A stretch of 64,000 nucleotides of DNA, taken from NCBI GenBank assembly GCA_965262665.1, contig OZ253551.1, forward strand, positions 186,001 through 250,000. The letters are read 5' to 3'. Shown here piece by piece: positions 35,585-45,369 of the stretch. The notes below the pieces were generated by a model, which saw only the letters and a program-made list of their open reading frames with translations, ran no database searches and was not told the DNA's origin. The stretch comes from CBDBND01 sp965262665 (GTDB lineage Bacteria; Pseudomonadota; Alphaproteobacteria; Rhodospirillales; Rhodospirillaceae). The first letter of the stretch is position 1. The number at the start of each line of letters is the position of its first letter. Made by a program: the position numbers and the translations under genes.

Positions 35585-38104
35585 TTAAAAATCGAGCGTG
35601 GTGCGGATGCCGAATTGTCTTTTGTCTTGCGGAACGAGAATGATGCCCAACTTGCCGAAGTCGAACACGCCCGGCGCGTCCAGGATTGAGAAATCCGTGA
35701 ACTCGTTGCCGGTGCGCCAAGTCTCTTCATCGAACAGGTTCTTAACGAATAACTCGACCCGCAAGTTTTCGCGCTGGACCCCCGCACGCACATTGAACAG
35801 AAAGTAGGATTTTAGGGTGGCCAGATTGGTCAGCCCGGCAACCGCTTTGCCCTGATAGATGACGTCGCCGCGCGTGTACCACTCCCACTCGCCGGTGAGG
35901 GACTGGGTGTAGGTGGTGACAAAATTGCCCGACCATTTGGGGAACCGGGCGGAGCGATGGCCCTTGACGTTGCGGGTTCCTAACGTGTTTTCCTGACTGG
36001 CGGTGCGGACCGTGAACTCAGTGAATTCGTTTTCGTTGAACGTGACATTCAAATTCGCCGTCCAGCCATCGGAGAAGACGTACGCGCTTTCCAGTTCCAA
36101 CCCGTAATATTCGGAAGTGCCCGGCGTGGATACGGGGAAGAAGTTGGGATTGGTGTTGGGAACGCGGTCGCTGTCATCGTCGCGGAAAATGGTGACGAAG
36201 GTGTTGAACGGCGCGTTTTTCCACTTCTGCCAGTAACCTGCAATGTTAATGATGGCGCGTCCGTCCCACCACGTGGACTTGATACCGATCTCATAGGCAT
36301 CCAATTCCTGTTTTGGGGTGAGATCGGTGGTGTCCACTCCCAAATCCCGCTCATACTGCTGGCACTCGGAGAGGGTTTCGGGCTGGCCCGTATCGACGTT
36401 GATGTACGGTTGGTTGTAGGTAACGTCCGAGCAGTTGATGATGTTGGAGTTGATCACCCCAGGCAGCGCGCCGCGCGACCAGTTGGCGTAGATATTAATA
36501 TCCTCGTTTGGCTTGAAGCTGAGGATGGCGCGGGGCAGGAAGTTCTTGAATGTGTTGCTGAACGGATTGATACCGTCGCCGCGCTTGTCTTTCTGGTAGC
36601 GGGCTTCCAGGTCGAGGGTCAACTGGTCGCCGATATCGTAGGATGCGGCACCGTAAACACCCCAAACATCCACCTTATCACCGCCGTCAACACTCACGGG
36701 GAACAGACCCGGAGAATCGCAGTTTTCACCGATCCCGGCAATGGCGCCGAAGTTGGCGCAGGTGAACACGAACACACCGCCGTTGGAACTGGTGAGAAAA
36801 TCCTGGTTGTAGTAATTGAAGCCGCCAATCCAACGAAAATGTTCCTCGCTCGAAGAATTGACCCGCAAATCGAAGCTGTAGTCATCGCCGGACTGAGGAT
36901 TGGTCACATACCACGCTTCCGCGGGAGTCATGTCCCAATCGCGGAAGTTGGCTGCGTCGTTATCGTTATAGGCACCGGTGGTGGTCACCGTGATTCCGTT
37001 GTCCAATTCATATGTGCTAGTCAGGCTGGCCCGCAACATGCGGCGCTCAAGGCCGAAGCCATCCAGCAACGGTACTCCGTCCACCTGCGAGAAGTTAAGC
37101 AACTGGTCACGGACAATTGTGGGATTGGTCTGCGCCAAAATTTGCGGGATTAAGGAAGTGTTGGAATCCACTGGCGGTGCCATGGGATCGCCTGGATCCG
37201 GCACGTCTCCGCACAGGAACAGGGTCGGCGTTAAAGTGACAGCGTTGCCGTCCAGGTCTAGCCCCGGCCTTGTGGTGCCGGTGCAGGTGTCATTGAGGCG
37301 ACCGACTAGGAAACCGATGGCGGCGGGTCCGTCGTCATCCCGCTGGTGGAGGACACGCGCTTTTAAGGTCCAATTATCGTTAGGTTGCGCATACAGCGTA
37401 CCGGTAATGGACTTGGACGTCTGCTTCCCTAGAGGGCCGCCGTCCGAAGCCGTATACATGCTGCCCTTCTCATAAAGACGCGTGGCGACACGGAAGCTCA
37501 GTTTGCTCTCAACCAGCGGGCCTTCGGTGCTGAACTGAAACTCGAAACTGTCGTGGATAGCGCCTTCCGCCTGGACCCTGCCGGTGAATTCGTCGAGGTT
37601 AGGGGTTTTGGTGATGTAGTTGATGGCGCCGGCGAATGAGTTACGGCCGAATTGAGCCGATTGCGGCCCCTTGATGACCTCGACCCGCTCCAAATCCATG
37701 AGGCTGAGAGACTGAGCCGCCTGTAGAGCGAAGACGCCGTCCACGAACAGGGAGGCGGTTTGCAAAGTCGCAAACTCTGACCCTTCAACGCCGCGGAAGC
37801 GGATATTGGCGTAAAGACGTTCCGGACGGAAGCCGGCCAGTTCGTTATTGAACTGTACGCCGGTGGTCTGCATCGTGATGTCTTCCAGATCGAGAAACCC
37901 GCCTCGGTCGATCTGTTCCGCCGTAAAAGCCGTCACCGAGACCGGAATGTCCTGCAGACTTTCCTGCCGCTTACGAGCGGTGACGACAATTTCCTCCAGT
38001 GTCATTTCCTGGGCGCTGGCGGGCGTAGAAATATCTCCGTGCCAGGCAAGCAGGGAAAAAGCGACTGACGCCAGCAATGTGTGGCGGAAAATCGACGGAG
38101 TCAT
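35585..38104 (-). CDS. TonB-dependent outer-membrane receptor 2
   Basis: 839 residues. Signal peptide HTLLASVAFSLLAWHGDIST cut near ASAQE, TonB box region MTLEEIVVTARKRQESLQDI, plug motif VEVIKGPQSAQFGRNSFAGA, and a barrel ending RQFGIRTTLDF with a C-terminal Phe. Cysteine pairs in the extracellular part (TCTGTTRPGL ... FLCGDVPD) suggest a disulfide-bonded loop. A strong GGAGGGGG ribosome site precedes the ATG. Same subfamily as receptor 1 (shared start motif) but diverged through the barrel, so the ligands probably differ. Intact. Enclosed by inverted IS6-type ends. Confidence 0.9.
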   Translation of the reverse strand: MTPSIFRHTLLASVAFSLLAWHGDISTPASAQEMTLEEIVVTARKRQESLQDIPVSVTAFTAEQIDRGGFLDLEDITMQTTGVQFNNELAGFRPERLYANIRFRGVEGSEFATLQTASLFVDGVFALQAAQSLSLMDLERVEVIKGPQSAQFGRNSFAGAINYITKTPNLDEFTGRVQAEGAIHDSFEFQFSTEGPLVESKLSFRVATRLYEKGSMYTASDGGPLGKQTSKSITGTLYAQPNDNWTLKARVLHQRDDDGPAAIGFLVGRLNDTCTGTTRPGLDLDGNAVTLTPTLFLCGDVPDPGDPMAPPVDSNTSLIPQILAQTNPTIVRDQLLNFSQVDGVPLLDGFGLERRMLRASLTSTYELDNGITVTTTGAYNDNDAANFRDWDMTPAEAWYVTNPQSGDDYSFDLRVNSSSEEHFRWIGGFNYYNQDFLTSSNGGVFVFTCANFGAIAGIGENCDSPGLFPVSVDGGDKVDVWGVYGAASYDIGDQLTLDLEARYQKDKRGDGINPFSNTFKNFLPRAILSFKPNEDINIYANWSRGALPGVINSNIINCSDVTYNQPYINVDTGQPETLSECQQYERDLGVDTTDLTPKQELDAYEIGIKSTWWDGRAIINIAGYWQKWKNAPFNTFVTIFRDDDSDRVPNTNPNFFPVSTPGTSEYYGLELESAYVFSDGWTANLNVTFNENEFTEFTVRTASQENTLGTRNVKGHRSARFPKWSGNFVTTYTQSLTGEWEWYTRGDVIYQGKAVAGLTNLATLKSYFLFNVRAGVQRENLRVELFVKNLFDEETWRTGNEFTDFSILDAPGVFDFGKLGIILVPQDKRQFGIRTTLDF

Positions 38105-38164
38105 AGAACCCCCTCCATTATTCTATCTTGGTACTCTCTCCAGAACGCCAACAACTTACACTAC

Positions 38165-38355
38165 CTAATTGGGTATTGTCACGTTATTGAACGGTCGTGC
38201 CGCGAACTGGCATAGAACTCAAGCTCAAGCGGCAGCGGTGACGGTTTGCCACAGGCCCACTGCGTGGTTACGAAACTGGCGTAATGTTTGTCGGGATATC
38301 AGATGGCGTTGGACGTTGAAGGTGTTGTAGACGGTGGCGTGGGTAGAGAGAATAT
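38165..38355 (-). mobile_element. Second-type IS6-family fragment, 3' end (right of receptor 2)
   Basis: The minus strand encodes STHATVYNTFNVQRHLISRQ and TLRQFRNHAVGLWQTVTAAA, then the IS end with ATACCC near 38171. It is the mirror of the fragment at 35105-35566. Cut on its other side by the complete IS6 at 38356. Confidence 0.8.
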
Positions 38356-39160
38356 GGCATTGTCAGACTAAATCGGCTTGAGTTGGGAATTAAGATCTCC
38401 TAGCCTCGGGTAATGAAAAATCCCTTCCGTTATTTCAACAGCTCGCCCGAGGTCATCCGCCTCGCGGTGATGACGTATATCCGCTATCCGCTGTCGTTGC
38501 GTCAGGTCGAAGATATTCTGTTCGAACGGGGCATAGACATTTGCCATGAAACGGTGCGGTACTGGTGGAACCGCTTTGGCCCGTTGTTTACCGCGGAGAT
38601 CCGGAAACGCCGTGTTCATCGTGGATCCTATTCGCTGTGGCGCCGGCATCTTGATGAGGTGTTCGTCCGGATCAACGGGAAGGCACATTATCTATGGCGT
38701 GCCGTTGACCATGAAGGCGAAGTGCTTGAGGTCTATGCCACGAAACGGCGGGATCACAGGGCTGCGCTTGAATTCCTTAAACGTGCCATGAAGCGTTATG
38801 GCCGGCTGGCTTCGATCGTCACGGACAGGCTACAGTCATACCGGGCGGCGATGAAGGTGATCGGCACTGCGGCCGCCCAGACCTGCGGTCGTTGGCTGAA
38901 CAACCTAGCGGAAAACTCACATCGGCCCTTCCGACGACGGGACGGGGCAATGGCTCGGTTCAGAGACATCAAGACCCTGCAGAAGTTCGCCTCCGTCCAT
39001 GCCTCGATCTACAACCATTTCAACCACCAACGCCATCTCAACCGCCGCGATACTTTCAAACAAGCCCGAGCCACCGCCTTAGACGAATGGCGTCAACTTG
39101 CTGCCTGAGAGTCCTCTATTATGGCTTCTTCTGCTCCGGGCCAGTTAGTCTGACAATGCC
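38356..39160 (+). mobile_element. IS6-family insertion sequence, 805 bp, complete (copy C)
   Basis: Ends GGCATTGTCAGACTAA (38356) and TTAGTCTGACAATGCC (ending 39160). Contains an intact transposase. Inserted into the second-type IS6 fragment on its left. Confidence 0.9.
38413..39108 (+). CDS. IS6-family transposase (copy C)
   Basis: 231 residues, about 85 percent identical by eye to copy A. MKNPFRYFNSSPEVIRLAVM, HLDEVFVRINGKAHY (Asp), ASIVTDRLQSYRAAMK (Asp) and NNLAENSHRPFRRRDGAMAR (Glu; the usual NNRAEN is NNLAEN). Complete frame, so possibly active. Confidence 0.92.
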   Translation: MKNPFRYFNSSPEVIRLAVMTYIRYPLSLRQVEDILFERGIDICHETVRYWWNRFGPLFTAEIRKRRVHRGSYSLWRRHLDEVFVRINGKAHYLWRAVDHEGEVLEVYATKRRDHRAALEFLKRAMKRYGRLASIVTDRLQSYRAAMKVIGTAAAQTCGRWLNNLAENSHRPFRRRDGAMARFRDIKTLQKFASVHASIYNHFNHQRHLNRRDTFKQARATALDEWRQLAA

Positions 39161-39223
39161 CATCGACAAGCCCTCGAAAATCATGTCGATTGGTATGCGC
39201 AAATGGGCACACGAAGGTCAAAT

Positions 39224-40273
39224 TCAATGACTGTTGGTATTATGCCTTAGTTTCAGCCCCGGTCTGGGCCAGTCCAGGGCCAACAATCTTCCCGTGCTCG
39301 ATTGGGTGACGTAAGCGGTTGTCATATCCGGGCCACCAAAACAAATATTGGTGGTTAGAAGATCGGGCAGGGGAACGTGTTCCACCAGTCTGCCGTCAGG
39401 CGCGACGGTGGATATCCCAGAATCGTCCAACAGCCGTGCGACGCACACATTGCCGCTTGCTTCTATGGCCATAGAGTCCAGGAGCCGGTTGCTGGAAAAG
39501 CTGGTGACGGCGCGTCCCGGAATCAATGATCCCGGTGCCACAGTGATCTCACCTGGTGCGGTGATGGTGAACTCCCGAATCTCCCGCCATGTGGTTAGGG
39601 CGATGTAAAGGCGAGCACCATCCGGTGATAGGCCGATGCCGTTGGGCGAGGCGACCGGATAAACCACCTCCCGGATTTTGGAGCCGTCTGCTTTGGCATA
39701 GTAGACTCCACCATGCATCTGCTCGCGGTCGGTCGAGGTTGCTGCATCGGTGAACCAGAAGCCACCGTGATCGTCGAACACCAGGTCATTAGGAGCGCTC
39801 AGACGATGGCCGTCGACCGTTTCGTAAAGCTTCTCCACCGTACCTGTATTTGGTTCGATGCGCTCGATGCGTCCGCCGCGGTAGTCGTCGGCGATCCCGC
39901 CCGGCGTCAGCATTGTCTCCGTTTCGGTCCAACTGAATCCACCGCCATTGCAGCAATAGAGCCAGCCGTCGGGACCGAACGCCAATCCGTTTGGACCCCC
40001 TCCTGGTTCCGCTACTACATCGCGGCGGCCATCCGGTTCGATACGGGTTATGCGGCCTTCGGCAATCTCGCTGAGAAAGACGGCGCCGTCAGACGCAGCG
40101 ACCGGCCCTTCTGGAAAGCGCAATCCATCAGCGATCTGACGATAGGACCGTTCGCTCCTTTGTCCCGAAGCCGCAAATGCCGGATAACCAGCGATGAGCG
40201 GGACCGCGAACAATGCGAGGTCAAGCAGCTTGCGTCTTGATACGGTTTTGCTCCTCATTGATCGTTCTTTCAT
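39224..40273 (-). CDS. SMP-30/gluconolactonase-family exported lactonase
   Basis: 349 residues. A twin-arginine type leader (SRRKLLDLALFAVPLIAGYP) then a six-bladed propeller with the family motifs LRFPEGPVAASDG (metal-binding Glu), GGGPNGLAFGPDGWLYCCNG, SAPNDLVFDDHGGFWFTDA and ASPNGIGLSPDGARLYIALT. The family opens lactones in the periplasm after export. It faces the RraA gene across a 150-bp divergent gap and lies next to the receptor region, so it could act on the imported compound or its lactone intermediate (inference). Confidence 0.85.
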   Translation of the reverse strand: MKERSMRSKTVSRRKLLDLALFAVPLIAGYPAFAASGQRSERSYRQIADGLRFPEGPVAASDGAVFLSEIAEGRITRIEPDGRRDVVAEPGGGPNGLAFGPDGWLYCCNGGGFSWTETETMLTPGGIADDYRGGRIERIEPNTGTVEKLYETVDGHRLSAPNDLVFDDHGGFWFTDAATSTDREQMHGGVYYAKADGSKIREVVYPVASPNGIGLSPDGARLYIALTTWREIREFTITAPGEITVAPGSLIPGRAVTSFSSNRLLDSMAIEASGNVCVARLLDDSGISTVAPDGRLVEHVPLPDLLTTNICFGGPDMTTAYVTQSSTGRLLALDWPRPGLKLRHNTNSH

Positions 40274-40424
40274 TGCAGTTGCGCGCCAATTCGCATCGAT
40301 TGTAACCGCTTATTGAAGATCTGGCTTAGTCCCACAACTGATCCTCGCCTGACGGCCACCTTGCCAGAGCCTTAGTCCGCCAACTATCTTTTCACTACCG
40401 CGAGTTCGCGGCGGGAGATTACCT

Positions 40425-41054
40425 GTGACTCAGGACGAAATCGTTGAAGCCCTCAAAGCGTTGCCGGCGGCAACCTTGTCGGAGGCGACCGCTCAACCCT
40501 GCGACTTGCCGCCCCAGGTTCGTTGTATGGTGCCCGGCGCTCGCATGGTCGGGCCGGCGTTTACTGTGCGCTGCCCGCTCGGCGACAATACCGCCGTCAC
40601 CCGCGCCGTTGACGAAGCACCGAAGGGGAGTGTGATCGTGATCGATTGCGGCGGACCACCACACACGGCAGTCTGGGGCGAGACAGCGACTTTTGCCTGT
40701 CAGTTCCGCGGTGTCGCGGGATGCGTAACCAATGGTGCCATCAGAGACATTGAAGCCATTATCGACACTGGATTCCCCGCCTTCGCCGCCGGTCTTTCCC
40801 TGCGCGGATCGGTAAAGGGACAGCCCGGTGAAACCAACATCGATATTGGTATCGGTGACATCGCCATCCGTCCGGGAGACTACATGTGTGGTGATGCTGA
40901 CGGTGTGGTGGTGATTCCAGCCGGTGACGTTGCAGACGTGATCAAAGTGGCAACCAAACAGTTGGCAGAAGAGAACAGTCGCAATGACCGCATCAAGGCA
41001 GGCACACCTTCGGCAGAAATTCTCGCGGCGTCCGGTAATCGACGGCAGTCTTAA
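40425..41054 (+). CDS. RraA-family / 4-hydroxy-4-methyl-2-oxoglutarate aldolase-like protein
   Basis: 209 residues with a GTG start (ribosome site GGGAG). LPAATLSEATAQ, GPAFTVRCPLGDNTAVTRAV, VIVIDCGGPPHTAVWGETAT, GVAGCVTNGAIRDIEAI (the G-x-x-R-D signature of the HMG/CHA aldolase branch), then GDYMCGDADGVVVIP. Many family members cleave 4-hydroxy-4-methyl-2-oxoglutarate or oxaloacetate late in aromatic breakdown rather than inhibit RNase E. Given the catabolic neighbours, an aldolase or decarboxylase role is the better guess. Confidence 0.8.
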   Translation: MTQDEIVEALKALPAATLSEATAQPCDLPPQVRCMVPGARMVGPAFTVRCPLGDNTAVTRAVDEAPKGSVIVIDCGGPPHTAVWGETATFACQFRGVAGCVTNGAIRDIEAIIDTGFPAFAAGLSLRGSVKGQPGETNIDIGIGDIAIRPGDYMCGDADGVVVIPAGDVADVIKVATKQLAEENSRNDRIKAGTPSAEILAASGNRRQS

Positions 41055-41075
41055 ATCGCAGGAACAGCAGCCCCG

Positions 41076-41978
41076 CTAGTTAGTCAACTTCTTTGCCTTG
41101 TAGGTCACATGAACCGCGGCCGTATCCTGTTCTCCAAGACCGAGTTCGTTAGCCAATTCGTAGAGCGGTGTTGTCGCATCGAACAGGGGCGTGGTCGCGC
41201 CGGTCTTCTGAGCAAAGGCCTTGATAAGCGCCATGTCCTTTTGCCAAATATCGAGCTTCATGGTCGCTGGTTCGTACGCTTCTTCCACCATCATCGGCCC
41301 GCGCAATTCGAAGATGCGTGAGGTGCCTGCCCCCGACGAAATCACGTCATAGACCTGTTGCGGGTCCAATCCCGATTGACGGGCGAGGGACAGAGCTTCG
41401 GCCGTCGCCACGTTGTGTACAGCGACAAGCAAATTGGCGATAAATTTTATCCGCATGCCATTGCCGAAGGCGCCAACAAAAAAACTTTCTCGCGCGACGG
41501 CTTCAAAGACCGACTGGCATTGGGTGAACGCGGCTTCGTCTCCGCTGGCATAGAGAACGATGTCCCGTGTCTGCGCTTGGGCGCCGGTGCCGCTGACCGG
41601 GCAGTCCAATACCTCAACACCGATTTCGGCTAAGCGATCCCTTGCTGCTGTCTTACACTCAATGGACAGTGTGCTGAGCTCAACCAGAACCAGTTTTCGA
41701 TCTCCCTGTTTGAAGTGGTCACGCAACTCGTCGGCTGTCGATATGAGCGCAGAGTCGGACGGCAGGCTGGTAAGAATATAGTCGCAGCCGTACGCAGCCT
41801 CTGCGGCAGAGGGTGCGACGCGAACACCACTTTCCGCCGCGCTGTCTGTTGCATCTTTATCGGAGTCAAACCCCGTCACGGCAAAGTCTTTGGCCAATAG
41901 ATTGCGGGCCAAGGCAGATCCCATAATGCCGAGGCCGATCGTGGCGACTGTGCGCTTAGCTTGATCTGACCCTGTCAT
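41076..41978 (-). CDS. NAD(P)-dependent beta-hydroxyacid dehydrogenase (HIBADH family) 1
   Basis: 300 residues. Rossmann start TIGLGIMGSALARNLLAKDF, substrate motif EVLDCPVSGTGAQAQTRD, catalytic Lys in GMRIKFIANLLVAVHNVATA, and C-terminal GLGEQDTAAVHVTYK. The family oxidises 3-hydroxyisobutyrate, tartronate semialdehyde and similar beta-hydroxyacids. Last gene of the leftward operon, 24 bp after the racemase-like gene. Confidence 0.87.
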   Translation of the reverse strand: MTGSDQAKRTVATIGLGIMGSALARNLLAKDFAVTGFDSDKDATDSAAESGVRVAPSAAEAAYGCDYILTSLPSDSALISTADELRDHFKQGDRKLVLVELSTLSIECKTAARDRLAEIGVEVLDCPVSGTGAQAQTRDIVLYASGDEAAFTQCQSVFEAVARESFFVGAFGNGMRIKFIANLLVAVHNVATAEALSLARQSGLDPQQVYDVISSGAGTSRIFELRGPMMVEEAYEPATMKLDIWQKDMALIKAFAQKTGATTPLFDATTPLYELANELGLGEQDTAAVHVTYKAKKLTN

Positions 41979-42002
41979 GGCGTCACTTTTCCTATGATGT
42001 GA

Positions 42003-42680
42003 CTATTTATCGAACAACGAGCGTAGCCGGGACACCGCCGCCGCGGGTGTCGTGATCACCGGAACATCAGTACGCTTTTCTACTGCGGTCGCTGCGCGGG
42101 CCATAGAGAATTGTCCAAGGACAACGCAAGAGACACCACTCATTTTCTCCGCTGTGCCGGCAATGAACGCATCATGTTTCGTTTCATCACCGGCTTGTAG
42201 CGCGGCCAAGGCGCCGTCCGCGACGGCCGTGGTCAGGTTCAACTCCTGCCCTTGAGCCGCGGCAGACTCTTTCAGTTCAGATGCCATTGCCGATTCTGAA
42301 GGTGGAAACGTGACAACCAGTCCCATTTTGCCCCCAATAGCCAACGCGTCTTCAAAAGCCGCTTCATTGGGCGAATACACGGGAATGTCCAAATCTTTTT
42401 TGACAGCGGCAATGGCTGGGCCAAAGGCGGAACAGGTAAAGAGTATGGCATCGGTTCTCTTTCCATTCGGGCCTGTATTTGCCGCATAACGTCCGAGGGT
42501 GATGAAGCGATCTATGATGGCATCGGTGAGCTCGCCTTCTTGTGCCAGATCTGCTGACAAAAAATCATCGAGGAGATTAAAGGTGTGGGCATCCGCCCAG
42601 CCGGCCGAGAACGCATCCCAGATCGGCACCATGGAGTCCCGAAGCGCATGGATAAGGGCAATGCGGGGTGCGTCTGTCAT
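42003..42680 (-). CDS. Aspartate/glutamate-racemase-superfamily protein
   Basis: 225 residues. Two Cys in the family positions: DAILFTCSAFGPAIAAVK (about C84) and GVSCVVLGQFSMARAA (about C186), with IPVYSPNEAAFEDALAIGGK. The superfamily includes Asp/Glu and hydantoin racemases, maleate cis-trans isomerase and arylmalonate decarboxylase. The spacing and length suit the hydantoin-racemase / maleate-isomerase range, but I cannot choose. Its start is one base after the CocE-type gene stop, showing tight coupling. Confidence 0.8.
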   Translation of the reverse strand: MTDAPRIALIHALRDSMVPIWDAFSAGWADAHTFNLLDDFLSADLAQEGELTDAIIDRFITLGRYAANTGPNGKRTDAILFTCSAFGPAIAAVKKDLDIPVYSPNEAAFEDALAIGGKMGLVVTFPPSESAMASELKESAAAQGQELNLTTAVADGALAALQAGDETKHDAFIAGTAEKMSGVSCVVLGQFSMARAATAVEKRTDVPVITTPAAAVSRLRSLFDK

Positions 42681-44431
42681 TCAGGATGTCTTGGACGGAA
42701 TGATGGGCAAAAGAATATAAGCGTCGTTACCGCCGCCCACATGTAGCGTTGTCTCTCCACCTAAAATTTCCGCCGGCCGGTCCCCGGGATCATCGTGCAG
42801 GAAAGGTCCGCAGCCTTTGAGTTCATTTTTGAAGTTTGAGAGGCGCTCTCCCGATGTGTGCGCATGCTCGTAGTCTTTGCCCCGCACCGTGAGACCAATA
42901 CGGTAACCGGCGGGAACAACGAGACTGGTGGGCCAAATCTCGATATCCAAATCAACCGGTTCGTCTAACGTCAGGGGCATTTGTTCGTCGTGACTGTGAT
43001 AAGGCCGCCACGGTTCACTTAAGTCGGGGTCGAGCTTGCGGTGCGAAGCGCGCAGCCAGCCCTGACCGATGGGCGTATGAGGATCGATGGCCCCTTGAAA
43101 GGTGACTTCGTTGTCGTCCCCATCGAACACTCGCAGCACGACGAACAGGTCTGCATCAGTCGTCGAAGAGGACACCGACAGTTTTACCGCCGATGGACCG
43201 GTGATCTCGATTTCAGACGGCAGCGGGTCAGAGAGAAACGTCAAACCATCGCCCATGGCATCAAAAGACGCAGCATGACCTGAACCTGAAGGGTCTTCGC
43301 TTAACCGCATCGTCTCCGCATTCAAGTGAAACTTCGTCCATCGGGTCCGCGGGATCGGCCAATCGTCTTCATCGCGTTTTTCAAACCGGTCGAGATAACG
43401 AACGAGCAATTGGACTTTGGACCGGTTTGCCCAGCCCGTGTCTTCTCCCTTAAGGAAATGACCGAAAAAGCGTTTTTGCAACTCGACGCCGTAGGCCGTG
43501 TAAAATTCTGTCCAATGTTCAAGGCCGTGGGCTTCCAGCCATTTGTTTTTGGAGGCGGATCGATCATAACCCTCAAAGTTGCCGCGCAGATGGAGCCCTT
43601 GGCCGCCCCAGTTCGCCGCCGTAAGCAACGGCGCGGTGATCTTGTCCCAAGCGGCGGACCGTTCCCGGTGATAGGTATCGTCGAGGGGATGGGCGCGGAT
43701 TTCTTCACCGAAATCACAGCGGTTCTGGGCCATTTCTTCCTCCGGCAACGTCTCGTCGCCGCAGACCAATTCTCCGGTGACCACGCTTTTCGGGCCGCGC
43801 TCACCGAGGCCGTATTGAACGGTCTTGACCTGCATGTGTCCGACCAGTTCGCCCAAAAGGTGGAAAGGATGCCGCCGTGGTGGGTCATGTCCCGGTACCA
43901 GTCCGCGGCACCCTCCCACACACACATGGCGGCCAAATGTTTCGGTTGCCGCGAGGCCACTTGCCACTGGTTGATGCCGTAATAGGACACACCATTGAGG
44001 CCCACCTTGCCACTGCTCCACGGCTGCGTGCCCGACCACTCGATGCACTGTTCGAAGTCATCTGTTTCCCGCGGCGAGAAATGCTGAATATAACCCGGTG
44101 AGCGGCCGCAGCCGCGGGAGTCAACTCGGACACACACATAGCCGTCGGGCACCCACTTCTCTGGATCGACCACTTCCCAGTTTTGATACTTATTGGTCGA
44201 ACCGGCGGTGACGTCAGGATGCTTTTCCGCCATCCGGTCCCAGGCACTGGGATAGCCTTCCTGAAAGGCCAGGCTTTTGGCGTAGGGGCCGTACGTCAGC
44301 AGAGCGGGATAGTGACCCTCTTCCATCGGGCGAAACACATCGGCACGCAAAACCACTCCGTCATCCATGGGGATCGGCACATCCCAATCGATCTGCATAC
44401 CGTCGCGAACTTCACTCTTGTAGGTGCCCAT
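42681..44431 (-). pseudogene. CocE/NonD-family hydrolase (X-Pro dipeptidyl-peptidase fold), frameshifted
   Basis: The first frame starts at 44431: WDVPIPMDDGVVLRADVFRP, YVCVRVDSRGCGRSPGYIQH, then the nucleophile elbow VGLNGVSYYGINQWQVAS. Near 43834-43837 two extra bases (coding strand GGACACATGC instead of GGACATGC) shift the frame. The rest continues in a second frame (MQVKTVQYGLGERGPKSVVT, LLTAANWGGQGLHLRGNFEG, and the C-terminal jelly-roll AASFDAMGDGLTFLSDPLPS to 42681). Restored length is about 583 residues, normal for the family, which cleaves esters and amides such as cocaine and acyl-amino acids. AC doubling suggests slippage or a read error. Confidence 0.87.
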
Positions 44432-44450
44432 CCTGCAACTCTGATCCTGG

Positions 44451-45338
44451 CTATTTATGTTTTTGGCGTGTCATGCGCTCGGAGAGAAAACGCACGATGG
44501 CGACGGCGTCTTCTTCACCCAGACCACTGGCCGATGCAGCGGAATAAGACATCAATGAGGCTGACGCGGCAGGCAGAGGCACACCGAGTTCGCTGCCGGT
44601 TTCAAGCATTGCCAAAATGTCTTTCTGCATGCTGTTCACATCGAAAGCCACGGCACCGGGCTCGCCGAGAATGGCAGGCGTTTTCAATCCGAGAACAGCC
44701 AGTGCCGCGGAGGTGTCGGCCAGAGTATCTAAAATTTGTTTACGGTCGAGACCGCCGGCTTCCCCCAAGGCAACGGCTTCGGCCAAAGCCTGCCAATATA
44801 CACCCAGCGGCAAATTGACGACCAGTTTCATCAGGGCGCCGTGCCCCACCGGACCGACGTAGGTGATACGGCGGCAAAGAATGTCCAAGTAAGGGCGCGC
44901 CTGTTCCACTGTATCGGCATCACCCCCCACCAGCCCGAACAGCTTGCCGTCTGCCGCCGGACCAACCGTTCCGGAAACGGGGGATTCCACGAATGCTGCA
45001 CCTTGGCCGGTGACTTTTTCTGCAATGTGTCTGGCCGTGTGTGGCTGCACGGTGCTCATATCAATGAACAACGTGCCTGAAGTATCGCCAGAGAGCAGTC
45101 CGTTCTCTCCTAAGTAAACATCGGTGACGGACAGATCATCGCCCAGGATGGTAACGACGACTTTGCTTCCTGCCGTTACCTCTGCTGGAGACCCTGCAAT
45201 CTGAGCGCCACGGTCCTTAAGAGGTGCCGACTTTGCAGCCGTGCGATTCCACACTGTCAATGTGTACCCGGCGTCAATGAAGCGGGGCGCCATCACGGCC
45301 CCCATTTTGCCGAGCCCGACAAAACCAACGGCGCTCAA
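44451..45338 (-). CDS. NAD(P)-dependent beta-hydroxyacid dehydrogenase (HIBADH family) 2
   Basis: 295 residues. GFVGLGKMGAVMAPRFIDAG, YTLTVWNRT, LFIDMSTVQPHTARHIAEKV, AAFVESPVSGTVGPAADGK, and catalytic Lys in GHGALMKLVVNLPLGVYWQA. Paralog of the enzyme at 41.1-42.0 kb but clearly diverged. It begins 32 bp after the RidA gene and ends 19 bp before the CocE-type gene, all on one strand, so one operon. Confidence 0.87.
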   Translation of the reverse strand: MSAVGFVGLGKMGAVMAPRFIDAGYTLTVWNRTAAKSAPLKDRGAQIAGSPAEVTAGSKVVVTILGDDLSVTDVYLGENGLLSGDTSGTLFIDMSTVQPHTARHIAEKVTGQGAAFVESPVSGTVGPAADGKLFGLVGGDADTVEQARPYLDILCRRITYVGPVGHGALMKLVVNLPLGVYWQALAEAVALGEAGGLDRKQILDTLADTSAALAVLGLKTPAILGEPGAVAFDVNSMQKDILAMLETGSELGVPLPAASASLMSYSAASASGLGEEDAVAIVRFLSERMTRQKHK

Positions 45339-45369
45339 AGTACGGGTTCCGGCAACAACGTTCGGCGCA

